Assembly (NCBI RefSeq): GCF_001558695.1
Contig: NZ_LNTU01000012.1
Coordinates: forward strand, 124,001 to 188,000
Length of the DNA stretch: 64,000 nucleotides
DNA from: Paramesorhizobium deserti
Lineage (GTDB): Bacteria; Pseudomonadota; Alphaproteobacteria; Rhizobiales; Rhizobiaceae
Direction: 5' to 3'
Shown here: positions 53,180 through 62,727 of the stretch, piece by piece
Position numbering within the stretch: the first letter of the stretch is position 1
How the letters are laid out: every line of letters starts with the position of its first letter
The notes under the pieces: generated by a model
What the model was told of the DNA's origin: nothing
What the model saw: only the letters and a program-made list of their open reading frames with translations
Databases searched by the model: none
Program-made: the position numbers and the translations under genes

Positions 53180-54142
53180 ATGCATCACTCACGACGAACA
53201 TTCCTCTCCGGAATCGCCGGCTTTGTCGCTCTCGCTATCGGAACGGCCTCCGTAGCGCCGCAGGTCCGCGCGGCCCCGGCCGCGACTGCGGAAACAGTTT
53301 TGAAAGAGAAGGGCGTTGCCCGGGAAACATTCTCCGTCCACTCAAGCGACGGCACAATGCTGGTCGGAGAGGCACAGGGCGATCCTGCGGCTCCCGAAAT
53401 CCTGTTCATTCACGGCCTGCGCCAGAGCCGCCTGAGCTGGGAGAAGCAATTCGACGATCCTGCGCTCAAAGGCTTCCGGATCGTCAGCTTCGATCTGCGC
53501 GGCCATGGCGATTCCGACAAGCCGGCTTCGCCCGATGCCTATTCCGACGCCGATAATTGGGCGGACGACGTGGCGGCTGTGATCAGGGCGGCAAAACTTC
53601 GTCGGCCGGTGCTGGTGGGCTGGTCTCTCGGCGGTTATGTGGCGGGCGCGTATTTACGCAAATATGGCGGCTCGGATATCGCCGGCGTCAACCTGGTCGA
53701 TGCCGTTACGAAGCTCTCCGCCGATCTTCTGACCGGGGAAGCGGCAGAGTTCACCCGCACCACCACCTCGCATGATCTGGCGGAGCGTACTGCGGCCACG
53801 GCTGACTTCCTCGCCGCCTGTTTTCATCGCTTGCCGTCAGATGAGGAGATGCAGCGCATGCTGGTCGTCAACGGCATGACGGCGCGCGTGGTGAACGAGG
53901 GTTTCGTGGCGACGAAAACGACCGATCTCGAACCAGCTTTCAAGACCTATGATGGGCCGATCCTGCTGACGCATGGCGTTCATGATCGGCTCGTCCGCGT
54001 CGCGATGTCAGAGCGGATCAAGGCCATTCATCCGAACAGCCGCCTTTCGCTTTTCTCCGAGAGCGGGCATAGCCCATTTTACGAGGAGCCGGTTCGCTAT
54101 GGGCGGGAGCTTGCCGAATTCGTGACGGTTGCAAATAGGTGA
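53180..54142 (+). CDS. Tat-exported alpha/beta hydrolase
   Basis: 320-residue secreted hydrolase. The N-terminus HHSRRTFLSGIAGFVALAIG is a twin-arginine signal (SRRTFL), with cleavage near residue 34. The fold shows ILFIHGLRQSRLSW, the nucleophile elbow VLVGWSLGGYVAGA (Ser), the acid in LLTHGVHDRLVRV and the His in SESGHSPFYEEP. It acts in the periplasm as an esterase or haloperoxidase-like hydrolase; the substrate is unknown. The divergent TetR gene and shared operator suggest induction by a small molecule, perhaps its substrate. Confidence 0.92.
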   Translation: MHHSRRTFLSGIAGFVALAIGTASVAPQVRAAPAATAETVLKEKGVARETFSVHSSDGTMLVGEAQGDPAAPEILFIHGLRQSRLSWEKQFDDPALKGFRIVSFDLRGHGDSDKPASPDAYSDADNWADDVAAVIRAAKLRRPVLVGWSLGGYVAGAYLRKYGGSDIAGVNLVDAVTKLSADLLTGEAAEFTRTTTSHDLAERTAATADFLAACFHRLPSDEEMQRMLVVNGMTARVVNEGFVATKTTDLEPAFKTYDGPILLTHGVHDRLVRVAMSERIKAIHPNSRLSLFSESGHSPFYEEPVRYGRELAEFVTVANR

Positions 54143-54190
54143 TAAGAAGATTGCCGCCGTATCCCAAGGCAGGGAGATGACGGCGGGGAT

Positions 54191-54598
54191 CTACCGGATA
54201 CCGCGCTCGGACAGGAGCTTGACGGCGTGATGCGTCGGCAGCGTCAAGCGTTCCGGCAGGTCTGACAGGCTGAACCAGCCTATGCCGCCATGTTTTTGGG
54301 GTTCGAGCAATTGCGGCGTGCCGGTGAAGCGATCCGCATGGAATATGGGTGAGAACCAGTGCTGCTGCTCTTTGTGGAAGAGCTGTTCGCTCGTCCCTAT
54401 GAGGGAGAGCGAAATGGCGTCGAGGCCGGTTTCCTCCAGCGCCTCGCGACGGGCAGCCACTTCCGTTGCCTCCAGAAGATCGACCTTGCCGCCAGGGATA
54501 CCCCAGGCACCGGCCTCCGGAGATTTCTTGCGCTGGAGCAGGAGGATGCAGCCTTCCTTCAGGAAGACGACGCCGCATCCGACTCCGGGCCGCTGCAT
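54191..54598 (-). CDS. NUDIX hydrolase (ADP-ribose/8-oxo-dGTP type)
   Basis: 135 residues. A complete Nudix box is present in GGKVDLLEATEVAARREALE followed by ETGLD, matching Gx5Ex7REUxEExGU. The upstream strand GVVFLKEGCILLLQRKKSPE and GAWGIPGG match MutT-like/NudA members. The substrate is not determined. It lies 14 bases downstream of the DEAD-box helicase on the same strand, so the two may be cotranscribed. Confidence 0.94.
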   Translation of the reverse strand: MQRPGVGCGVVFLKEGCILLLQRKKSPEAGAWGIPGGKVDLLEATEVAARREALEETGLDAISLSLIGTSEQLFHKEQQHWFSPIFHADRFTGTPQLLEPQKHGGIGWFSLSDLPERLTLPTHHAVKLLSERGIR

Positions 54599-54612
54599 GG
54601 GCAGGCCGGTCC

Positions 54613-56097
54613 TTAAATCTTGGCGTCGATCAGCATGAAGGCGGGGATATCATCGCCGAAGCCGACGGGCGCCGGCTCGTCGTCGCGGTCACGATCACGC
54701 TTGCGGCGGTCCTGTTCGTGCTGCGGCTTGCCGCGGCGTTCTTCATTGCTCTTCTTGATCGCTTCGCGATGGGGCTTTTCCGTGCGGTGCGCCGGCGCCT
54801 CCTCTTCGGAGATGCTCGGGGCTTCCACTTGGGGCAGCGTCTCATCGTCCTGCTGGCTGGGCTTGCGGGCCCGACTGCTTTTTTCCTTGCGGTCGGCGCC
54901 CTTGCCGCGCGCCGTGCGGCCACGGCGCGGTGCTTCATCGGTCTCGGTCGAGGGGGCGAGGGTGGAAAGATCCCCGTCGAGCCACTCGATATCATTGCCG
55001 ATCAGCTTCTCGATCGATGCGAGATATTTGACGTCGGCGGGAGTGACGATGGTGAACGCCTTGCCGGAGCGCCCGGCGCGGCCCGTGCGACCGATCCGGT
55101 GAACATAGTCCTCCGAATGGATCGGCACGTCGAAATTGAAGACATGGCTCACATCAGGGATGTCGAGGCCGCGCGCGGCGACATCGGAGGCCACCAGCAA
55201 TCTCAGCTTGCCTTCCCGGAAGTTGGCCAGCATCGCCATGCGGGCGCGCTGATCCATGTCGCCATGCAGCGCGCCGGCATCGAACTCGTGTTTCACCAGC
55301 GAGCGGAAGAGATCCGCGACATCCTTCTTGCGGTTGCAGAAGATGATGGCGTTCTTCAACTCATCGTTCTCGGCGCGAACGAGATCGCGCAGCACTGCGC
55401 GCTTCTCCCAATCCTTCTTGCCCGATTTGACCAGGCGCTGGGTCACGGTCGTCGCCGTCGACGCTGCTTTCGCCACTTCGATGCGGACGGGCGAATGCAG
55501 GAACTGTTCCGTCAGCTTGGTGATCTCCGGCGGCATGGTGGCCGAGAAGAACAATGTCTGGCGGGTGAAGGGGATCAGCTTGCAGATGCGCTCGATGTCG
55601 GGAATGAAGCCCATGTCGAGCATGCGGTCCGCCTCATCGATGACGAGGATCTCGACACCGGTCAGAAGCAGCTTGCCGCGCTCGAAATGGTCGAGCAGGC
55701 GGCCCGGCGTGGCGATCAGCACATCGGCGCCGCGCTCCAGCTTGCGCTCCTGGTCCTCGAAGGAGACGCCGCCAATGAGGAGCGCCACGTTGAGGCGATG
55801 GTTTTTGCCGTATTTGGTGAAATTTTCCTCGACCTGCGCGGCGAGCTCGCGCGTCGGTTCAAGGATGAGCGTGCGCGGCATGCGGGCGCGGGCACGGCCC
55901 TTTTCCAGACGCGTCAGCATCGGCAGGACGAAGGAAGCGGTCTTGCCGGTTCCCGTCTGGGCGATGCCGAGGACGTCCTTGCGCTCCAGGGCGTGGGGGA
56001 TGGCGCCGGCCTGAATGGGGGTCGGTGTGGTATAGCCCGCGGCTTCGACAGCGGCGAGCACTTTCGGAGACAACCCGAGATCGGCAAAGGTGGTCAA
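54613..56097 (-). CDS. DEAD-box ATP-dependent RNA helicase
   Basis: 494-residue RhlE/DbpA-like helicase with the full set of motifs. They are the Q motif (TTPTPIQAGAIPHAL), motif I IAQTGTGKTAS, Ia PTRELAAQ, motif II VIDEADRMLDMGF, motif III FFSATMPPEI, and motif VI VHRIGRTGRAGRSG. The C-terminal ~110 residues are low-complexity and rich in Arg/Lys/Glu/Asp (RRGKPQHEQDRRKRDRDRD), typical of RNA-binding tails. It probably acts in RNA decay or ribosome assembly. A 267-base gap to the NAD kinase gene precedes it. Confidence 0.95.
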   Translation of the reverse strand: MTTFADLGLSPKVLAAVEAAGYTTPTPIQAGAIPHALERKDVLGIAQTGTGKTASFVLPMLTRLEKGRARARMPRTLILEPTRELAAQVEENFTKYGKNHRLNVALLIGGVSFEDQERKLERGADVLIATPGRLLDHFERGKLLLTGVEILVIDEADRMLDMGFIPDIERICKLIPFTRQTLFFSATMPPEITKLTEQFLHSPVRIEVAKAASTATTVTQRLVKSGKKDWEKRAVLRDLVRAENDELKNAIIFCNRKKDVADLFRSLVKHEFDAGALHGDMDQRARMAMLANFREGKLRLLVASDVAARGLDIPDVSHVFNFDVPIHSEDYVHRIGRTGRAGRSGKAFTIVTPADVKYLASIEKLIGNDIEWLDGDLSTLAPSTETDEAPRRGRTARGKGADRKEKSSRARKPSQQDDETLPQVEAPSISEEEAPAHRTEKPHREAIKKSNEERRGKPQHEQDRRKRDRDRDDEPAPVGFGDDIPAFMLIDAKI

Positions 56098-56364
56098 TGG
56101 AGGCGTAGCTCTCTCGTTGGAAGTTTTATCACGCCAATCCTGTCAAGGCGACAACGTCAAAAGCAGTGACAGAGCTGCTGCAAAGACAAGAAAAGCGCCA
56201 ATCAATACGCTCAGCGTTTACTTGCAGGAACGCGTTACGTCGCAGAGGCGCAAAAGTCAACCAAAATAGGGCAAAAATCCCGCGAAATACGGGCCGTTGG
56301 CGAACAAGTTGTAAAAGCGCGGTTCCAGTTTGGAAACATTCCATTGTCGAAATGTTTTCGCGCG

Positions 56365-57138
56365 TCAATAGAGGAATTGCTCTGTCAGAATCCGCTCGTT
56401 CCAGGAATGGTCCTTGTCGAAGAGGATCGTGGCCGTTTTATCGGGTGCCTCGCTGACGATGACGGAGGTAACGGATTTGACTTCGGTGTGGTCGGCGACG
56501 GCGTTGACCGGCCGCTTGTCACCTTCAAGAATGTCGAAGCGCACCGTCACGTCCTTCGGCAGGAGCGCGCCGCGCCAGCGTCGGGGCCGGAAGGGGCTGA
56601 CCGGCGTCAGCGCCAGAAGCGGCGAATCGAGCGGCAGGATGGGTCCCTGCGCGGAGAGGTTATAAGCCGTCGATCCGGCGGGGGTCGCCACCATCACGCC
56701 ATCGCAGATCAGTTCCTCGAGGCGGACCGTATCGTCTATGCTGATCCTTATCTTCGCTGCCTGATAGGATTGGCGCAGGAGCGACACTTCGTTGATCGCC
56801 AGGGCCATGACGGTGCCCCAAAGCTCTGATTCCGCCCGCATCATCAATGGCCGGATGGTTTCCGCATGGGCTGCTTCGATGCGCTCGCGCAGGCCTTCCT
56901 CATGGTAGGCGTTCATGAGGAAACCGACGGAGCCACGGTTCATCCCGTAGATCGGCTTTCCGGAATTCATGAAATCGTGCAGGGTCTGCAGCATGAGGCC
57001 GTCGCCGCCGAGCGCCACGATCACATCCGCATCCTCGGGACGTTCCTGGCCATAAAGCGCCGCCAACCGGTGCGCCGCCTCCACCGATTCCTCTGCATCC
57101 GACGATATGAAGGAAAAGGAATTGATCTTCCGGTTCAT
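56365..57138 (-). CDS. nadK: NAD kinase
   Basis: 257 residues from ATG 57138; upstream in-frame starts are weaker. The ATP-binding glycine motif is [19 protein letters not shown]. Others are [30 protein letters not shown] and [20 protein letters not shown]. It is the compact bacterial form that makes NADP from NAD. It is followed by the helicase gene after about 267 bases and preceded by tRNA-Ser and tRNA-Thr on the same strand. Confidence 0.96.
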   Translation of the reverse strand: MNRKINSFSFISSDAEESVEAAHRLAALYGQERPEDADVIVALGGDGLMLQTLHDFMNSGKPIYGMNRGSVGFLMNAYHEEGLRERIEAAHAETIRPLMMRAESELWGTVMALAINEVSLLRQSYQAAKIRISIDDTVRLEELICDGVMVATPAGSTAYNLSAQGPILPLDSPLLALTPVSPFRPRRWRGALLPKDVTVRFDILEGDKRPVNAVADHTEVKSVTSVIVSEAPDKTATILFDKDHSWNERILTEQFLY

Positions 57139-57260
57139 GGTCTTCCATGGGCAGGTTGGCGGAGCCAATGGCTATCACAGAGAGCCACGATATGCGAAGT
57201 CCTTTATGCGCCTTTGGGAAAATGAGGTTTTCTAATGGCAACTTCGCAGTTTTGTGCAAA

Positions 57261-57350
57261 TGGCGGAGGGGGTGGGATTCGAACCCACGGTACGATCTCT
57301 CGCACGCCGGTTTTCAAGACCGGTGCCTTAAACCGCTCGGCCACCCCTCC
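57261..57350 (-). tRNA. tRNA-Ser (anticodon UGA)
   Basis: Class II tRNA with acceptor GGAGGGG/CCCCTCC. The anticodon stem CCGGT/ACCGG encloses CTTGAAA, giving TGA. The long variable arm GCGAGAGATCG, T-arm GGTTCGAATCCC and encoded CCA are present. It reads UCA and UCG. Confidence 0.97.
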
Positions 57351-57361
57351 AGCCAAAGAAA

Positions 57362-57437
<76 letters not shown>

Positions 57438-57544
57438 ATTGATGCCGAGTTAGCACAATCAATCGATCTGTAAAATGAAAATTCGTAAGAGAGAGGGGGA
57501 TAGCTCGACAAGGTCGAAGTTGAACTTCGGCTACAAATCATTCT

Positions 57545-58939
57545 TCAGGGCAGTTCACAGCAGATCGTGTTGCGTCCCTGCTGCTTGGAACGGTAGAGCG
57601 CCTTGTCGGCAAGTTTCAGCAGGCCGCCGGCGGATGCGAGCTTGTCTCCCGACAGAACCGAGAAGCCGATGCTGACGGATATCTTCCCGTGCGGACTGCC
57701 GGCATGATCGAGTTCGCATGAGCGGGTGGCGGTGAGAATCCGGCCGGCAAGCCGCTGCGCACCGTCATGGTCGAGATCACAGGCGATCACCGCAAATTCC
57801 TCGCCGCCATAGCGGGCGACGAATTCGTCGGAAGGCGTGAGCGTCTCCCTGATGGCCGCGGCGATCCTGCAGAGGCAAGCGTCGCCTTCGAGATGTCCAT
57901 AGAGATCGTTGAAGGCCTTGAAATGATCGACGTCGATCATCATCACAGTAAGGGGACGGCCGCTCGGCCGCGCCCGGGCAAAGGCCTGGTCCAAGAGATC
58001 ATCGAACTTCCGGCGGTTCGGCAGCCCGGTCAACGGGTCCTTTTCGGAAAGTTCGCGCAGCCGGCGATTGGATTCCAGCAATTGCCGCTCCAGCTCCGTC
58101 TGCTTGCGGATGGTGGTCAAAAGCTCGTCTTCGATCGTCTTCTGCGCGGTTATATCGACGCTTGTCGCCAAGAGGCGCAGAGGCGAGCCGTCGGCTGTGT
58201 ATTCGACGATCTTGCCACGGCTCATGATCCAGAGGTCGCTGCCATCGTCTTTAGGTACCCGGTAGACGGATTCGAACCTATCCCTGCGCCCGCTGACGAC
58301 TTCATTGAAATCGGCGATAACCCGAGCCTTGTCGTCGGGATGGACGATGTCCCAGCCCTCGCGATATCCCTGAGCTTCGTGCTCCCGCCCCACGATCCTG
58401 TAATATTGCGGCGAACGCCAGACGCGGTTCTCGACGATGTTGTAATCCCATAGCCACTGGCCGGCGTTTTCCAGGACGTAATTGGCGCGCAACTCGCTCT
58501 GGCCGAGCGTTGCGGTGACGCGTTTCTTGTCGGTTATGTCCACAAAGACGAAGGAGAGGCCGGCGATTTCGCCGAGATCATTGGTAACCGGCGCACCCGA
58601 AATGAGATGACAGCGACCGGATGTCGGACACCATATTTCCCGGTCGGGAAGGGCTTCGCCCTTGTCGGCCAGGGCGAAAAGCTCATCGAGCGGAAGAAGG
58701 TCGACGGGCAGGAGGCTGTCCATCCTGCGGCCCTCGATGCTCGCACGATCGATGCCCTTTATTTCACCGCCGAAAATCTCGCACAGGCAGTCATTGGCGT
58801 TGAGCACGATACCGCTGCGATTGACGAAGCACAGCCCGACCGGAACCCTGTCATATATCGCCTCGATCTGCAGCAGGCGCTTTTCTCCGGCTCCAGCCTG
58901 CTCCGCGAAGAGGTCATTGCGTGATGTGTGGGTAATCAT
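57545..58939 (-). CDS. PAS-PAS-GGDEF diguanylate cyclase
   Basis: 464-residue cyclic-di-GMP synthase. Two PAS domains occupy about residues 20-140 and 150-270 (for example VNRSGIVLNANDCLCEIFGG and YRIVGREHEAQGY). A short coiled linker follows, then a GGDEF domain from about 300 with DPLTGLPNRRKFDDLL and the active loop VARYGGEEFAVIA (GGEEF, active form). The inhibitory RxxD site upstream is TPSD, so product feedback through the I-site is probably weak or absent. No membrane segment; it appears cytosolic. The signal sensed by the PAS domains is unknown. Confidence 0.94.
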   Translation of the reverse strand: MITHTSRNDLFAEQAGAGEKRLLQIEAIYDRVPVGLCFVNRSGIVLNANDCLCEIFGGEIKGIDRASIEGRRMDSLLPVDLLPLDELFALADKGEALPDREIWCPTSGRCHLISGAPVTNDLGEIAGLSFVFVDITDKKRVTATLGQSELRANYVLENAGQWLWDYNIVENRVWRSPQYYRIVGREHEAQGYREGWDIVHPDDKARVIADFNEVVSGRRDRFESVYRVPKDDGSDLWIMSRGKIVEYTADGSPLRLLATSVDITAQKTIEDELLTTIRKQTELERQLLESNRRLRELSEKDPLTGLPNRRKFDDLLDQAFARARPSGRPLTVMMIDVDHFKAFNDLYGHLEGDACLCRIAAAIRETLTPSDEFVARYGGEEFAVIACDLDHDGAQRLAGRILTATRSCELDHAGSPHGKISVSIGFSVLSGDKLASAGGLLKLADKALYRSKQQGRNTICCELP

Positions 58940-59286
58940 TACCAGCCCGCCCTGTACACCTCATGCATCAATCGAAATAAAGCAGAGCGCATGCCTGTTA
59001 CACGCCTGTTAATAGAGGCCGTTTGTCACGATGAGGGGGAAGGGGTGTTCCAACCATTTCATGAAAAGTGCGGTCCGGGTCTTGCAAAGCCGCTGCTGGT
59101 CATACAAAACTGCCCGTCAGCCAGCGTCTTCTTTTTGCCGCCGGAGCGTCACATTCTTTTAATGTCGTGTCAACGAATCGATGGCAAGAGTTTTGAGTGG
59201 GCTCATTCCGTGCCACTGATTGCCGCGCTGGGCGCTGCATTGGGTGGAAAGCGGTACTGAAATGAATTTGAGACGGGGACGGCCAA
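58940..59286. other. 347-base intergenic region upstream of the cyclase and rlpA
   Basis: Divergent region between the diguanylate cyclase and rlpA. It contains a short plus-strand open frame (58928-59260) with no ribosome site, no recognised domain and a 12-base overlap with the cyclase start. I regard it as unlikely to be coding. No RNA gene or repeat was seen. Confidence 0.5.
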
Positions 59287-60585
59287 TTGGCGGCTGAAAA
59301 TTATTCGTTGGTCAGATACTGGTCGAGGCGTTTCGATCTACGCATCGCCGGTGTCGTCATCCTTGGCGCTTTGGTCGCGGCTTGCGCCTCGCCGCAACCC
59401 AAGCAGAAAGCCAAGCATCGCTCCAAGGAATATTTTGCCGAATCCGAATATGGCGTGAAGGCCAGTCCGCGGGTGATTTCCGGCAGCGTGTCGAAGATGC
59501 CGCGCGGCGGCGGGCGGGACCAGTTGGGCAAGCCCTATAAGGTGAAGGGCAAGTGGTACTATCCCAAGGAAGAGCCGGGCTATACACGGACGGGTAAGGC
59601 TTCGTGGTACGGTTCCGCCTTCCATGGGCGGCTGACGGCGAATGGCGAAGTCTATGACATGACCCATCTCTCCGCCGCCCATCCAACCATGCCGCTGCCA
59701 AGCTATGCGCGCGTCACCAATCTGGCAAACGGCAATTCCGTCATCGTCCGCGTCAATGATCGCGGCCCTTATGCGCACGACCGCGTCATCGATCTTTCGC
59801 AACGCGCCGCCAAGCTGCTCGACTATCAGCATCACGGGACCGCGGATGTGAAGGTGGAATATGTCGGCCGCGCGCCGCTGGAGGGGCGCGACGACGCCTT
59901 CCTGATGGCTTCCTTCCGCAGCGGCTCCGATCCGGTCGGTCAGCCGGCAAGCGGCGTCATGATCGCGATGAACGGGCCCACGCCCACCGCGCCGATGCCC
60001 GATGCACTTCCAATGCCCGCCATGGCGAGCGCCGCCGCGGCGCAGCCTCTGCCACCGGCGCCGATGCCGATGCCGGACATGCCTGGAGAAGGCATGCTGC
60101 AGCCGCCGTCTCCGCCCGGATCCCTGGCATCTCCGGGTGATCCGGTCCTGCCTGCCGTCGGACCGATCGTGATCGAAAAACCCGCTATCCTCATGGGCAT
60201 CGCCCATGCGCCAGGTGCAGCGGTTTCCTCCGCGCTCGCCGGATATGCGGACGAACGCGTCGCCGCGGCCAATAGCGATATCGAAGCCAGCGCCTATGCG
60301 AGCGTGCTGACATCTTCGGCCATTTCCGATGCCTGGAAGAAGATCGGTGTGGAAAAGGCGAATGGCGGGATCGGCGAATATGTCGATGCCGGCTTCTTCA
60401 GCGACAGGCAGGAAGCTGATCGCATCGCCGCCGCGCTCGCTCCTTACGGCAAGGTTCAGCGCAGCAATGTGCCGACCGAGAACGGCGAGCTCTATGGCGT
60501 CACGGTTGCCGGCAGCAGCGACGCTCTTCTGGAAGCGGCATGGGCGGCGGGCGCTACCGACGCCTTCGTGGTGCGTGCGGAATAA
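59287..60585 (+). CDS. rlpA: RlpA-type lipoprotein with SPOR domain
   Basis: 432-residue septal lytic transglycosylase-like lipoprotein. TTG 59287 is the only sensible start. The lipobox ALVAACASP near residue 33 predicts lipidation. The double-psi beta-barrel has GKASWYGSAFHGRLTANGEV, MPLPSYARVTNLANGNSVIV and VNDRGPYAHDRVIDLSQRAA, including the catalytic-type Asp. A Pro/Ala/Met-rich linker (residues ~220-290) leads to a C-terminal SPOR domain (EYVDAGFFSDRQEADRIAAA) that binds denuded glycan. It probably acts at the division site. Confidence 0.93.
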   Translation: MAAENYSLVRYWSRRFDLRIAGVVILGALVAACASPQPKQKAKHRSKEYFAESEYGVKASPRVISGSVSKMPRGGGRDQLGKPYKVKGKWYYPKEEPGYTRTGKASWYGSAFHGRLTANGEVYDMTHLSAAHPTMPLPSYARVTNLANGNSVIVRVNDRGPYAHDRVIDLSQRAAKLLDYQHHGTADVKVEYVGRAPLEGRDDAFLMASFRSGSDPVGQPASGVMIAMNGPTPTAPMPDALPMPAMASAAAAQPLPPAPMPMPDMPGEGMLQPPSPPGSLASPGDPVLPAVGPIVIEKPAILMGIAHAPGAAVSSALAGYADERVAAANSDIEASAYASVLTSSAISDAWKKIGVEKANGGIGEYVDAGFFSDRQEADRIAAALAPYGKVQRSNVPTENGELYGVTVAGSSDALLEAAWAAGATDAFVVRAE

Positions 60586-60736
60586 GATAGCTGTTTCACA
60601 ATGTGGTAACGACCGGCGCTGCTGCGCAGTGTATTGGTGGTCGATCTTATTCAGGTTAAAATTGATCCGCGGTAGCTCTATGCTGTTCAGCGATATTGGC
60701 GCATGATTCATACGTCGAACAATTGAAACCGGGATC

Positions 60737-61936
60737 ATGGGCAGGCGAGGGGCCGGGGCTGACATGCCGTCGATCAGATATACGGTGGGTATGCTATGCG
60801 GGCTGATCGGAGCGGTGATTGCCGCATCTGTTTGCCTGGCTCAGCCTTTCGAAACCAGGGCCCAGCAGGCGCTGCTGCTCGATGAGGCGACCGGCACCGT
60901 GCTTTTTGCCAAGAATGCCGACGATTTCATTCCACCCGCCTCATTGGCGAAGCTGATGACGATGGAAGTTGTTTTCGCCGCACTGTCGAAGGGCGAATTG
61001 TCGCTCGATCAGACATTTCCGGTCAGCGAATATGCCTGGCGTACGGGCGGCGCGCCGTCGGGCACCTCCACCATGTTCGCCAAGATCAAATCGACGCTGC
61101 GGGTGGAAGATCTCATACAAGGGGTGATCGTCCAGTCGGCCAATGACGGCTGCATCGTTCTTGCTGAAGGCATGGCGGGGAGCGAGGACCAGTTCGCGCG
61201 GCGCATGACGGAGCGGGCCCGAACGCTCGGTCTCGAAAAATCCGTCTTCGTCAATTCGACCGGATTGCCCGCGCCGGGCCAGAAGGTGTCGATCGCGGAA
61301 CTGGTGAGCCTTGCCCGGCACATCCACCGGGCATATCCGCAATTCTACAGATATTACGCGCAGGAGAGCTTCACCTGGAACAACATCCTGCAGCGCAACC
61401 GCAATCCGCTGCTGCGGCTCAATATCGGCGCGGATGGGCTCGGCACCGGCTATACGCAGGAATCGGGATATGCGCTGATCGCGTCGGCCGAACGCAATGG
61501 GCGCAGGTTGTTTCTCGGCATGAGCGGCCTCGCCAGCGACAAGGAGCGCGCCGAGGAAGCCCGCAGGCTTATCGAATGGGGCATGGATAATTTCGAGGAC
61601 GTGCTGCTGTTTCCCAAAAACGAGAATGTGGGCGAGGCGAGCGTCTATGGCGGCGAACAGTCCCACGTCAGACTTGTGACGGGGGAGGCGGTCGAATTGC
61701 TGCTGCCGAAGCGGGATCGCCCGCCGCTCAAGGCTCGCATCGTCTATAATGGCCCGTTGCTGGCGCCGGTCGAGGCCGGCAAGCAGGTGGGATCGCTGAG
61801 GATCTGGATGGGCGACGATCTGGTCCAGGAAAAGCCGGTCTTCACCGCCGAGACGGTCAAGGAGGGGGGGATCGGCAAGAAGGCGTTCGACGCTGCGGTC
61901 GAGCTCTCCACCGGCTGGATCAGACAATATCGCTGA
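60737..61936 (+). CDS. D-alanyl-D-alanine carboxypeptidase (PBP5/6-like)
   Basis: 399-residue low-molecular-weight PBP with a signal peptide (LCGLIGAVIAASVCLAQPFE); ATG 60764 is an alternative start with a better ribosome site. The catalytic serine is in FIPPASLAKLMTMEV (SxxK) and SxN is IVQSANDGCIVLAEG. In the third motif, usually KTG, the sequence reads GADGLGTGYTQESGY, so the lysine is replaced by Gly. The C-terminal domain (about 300-399) is the PBP5-type beta domain and ends in a basic amphipathic tail that may bind the membrane. Activity may be altered. Gene neighbours are rlpA and tmk. Confidence 0.92.
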   Translation: MGRRGAGADMPSIRYTVGMLCGLIGAVIAASVCLAQPFETRAQQALLLDEATGTVLFAKNADDFIPPASLAKLMTMEVVFAALSKGELSLDQTFPVSEYAWRTGGAPSGTSTMFAKIKSTLRVEDLIQGVIVQSANDGCIVLAEGMAGSEDQFARRMTERARTLGLEKSVFVNSTGLPAPGQKVSIAELVSLARHIHRAYPQFYRYYAQESFTWNNILQRNRNPLLRLNIGADGLGTGYTQESGYALIASAERNGRRLFLGMSGLASDKERAEEARRLIEWGMDNFEDVLLFPKNENVGEASVYGGEQSHVRLVTGEAVELLLPKRDRPPLKARIVYNGPLLAPVEAGKQVGSLRIWMGDDLVQEKPVFTAETVKEGGIGKKAFDAAVELSTGWIRQYR

Positions 61937-61940
61937 AAGA

Positions 61941-61998
61941 GTGAATGGCGAATGGTGAATAGTGAATGGAAATGCTCTATTCGCTACTCACTATTCAC
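61941..61998. repeat. GTGAATR-type repeat with inverted arms
   Basis: Short units GTGAATG/GTGAATA repeated at 61941-61969, with a perfect 11-base inverted repeat (61955-61965 with 61988-61998). It lies between the carboxypeptidase gene and tmk and has no coding potential. Confidence 0.6.
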
Positions 61999-62046
61999 TG
62001 CCGATTGTTCTAAAAGCCATGCTTCATGTAGGAGAAAGCGCGTTCC

Positions 62047-62723
62047 GTGGCAGGATTGTTCATCACGTTCGAAGGCGGTGAGGGGGCCGGCAAGTCCACC
62101 CAGATCAAGCGTCTTGCCGCGCATCTGGCGGAGGAAGGAATGGACGTGCTGGTCACCCGCGAACCGGGCGGTTCTCCGGGCGCTGAAGCGGTGCGCCATG
62201 TCATTCTGAGCGGCGCAGCCGAAGCCTATGGTCCGGCGATGGAAGCCGTGCTTTTCGCCGCCGCCCGCAATGATCATGTGGAACAGTTGATCCGGCCGGC
62301 GATCGCGGCCGGCAAGACCGTGCTCTGCGACCGTTTCATCGATTCGAGCCGGGTCTACCAGGGGGTGACCGGCGGCCTTGATCCATCCTTGATAAGCGCG
62401 CTCGAACGCGTGGCGATCGACGGGATGATGCCGGATTTGACCATCATCCTGGACCTGCCGGCGGAAAAGGGGCTGGCGCGCGCCCTGCACAGGCGAGGGG
62501 AGGAGGCCGCAGACCGATTCGAGAAGGAGACGCTTGTCGTCCACCAAGCGCGGCGCGAGGCGTTTCTCGCGATCGCCGCGGCGGAGCCTGGGCGCTGCAG
62601 GGTTGTCAATGCGGACCGGCCGATGGAAGAAGTGAGCGCGGAAATCATCGAAATCGTCGGGAAACCGATCAAAGATCAATCAAAAACTCCAGAAAAAACC
62701 GAGAAGAAATTGGCCAAACCAGC

Positions 62724-62727
<4 letters not shown>
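62047..62727 (+). CDS. tmk: Thymidylate kinase
   Basis: 226 residues from GTG 62047 (GGAG site 10 bases upstream). The P-loop is [19 protein letters not shown]. The DR(F/Y) motif is [16 protein letters not shown], and [14 protein letters not shown] is the dTMP-site loop. It makes dTDP from dTMP for DNA synthesis. The C-terminal ~20 residues ([18 protein letters not shown]) are a Lys-rich extension. The stop overlaps the holB start by 4 bases. Confidence 0.97.

Noticed and set aside
54466-56169. 567-codon plus-strand open frame
   Set aside because: Antisense of the DEAD-box helicase; no recognisable motif.
58928-59260. 110-codon plus-strand open frame upstream of rlpA
   Set aside because: No ribosome site, no recognised domain, overlaps the start of the opposite cyclase gene.
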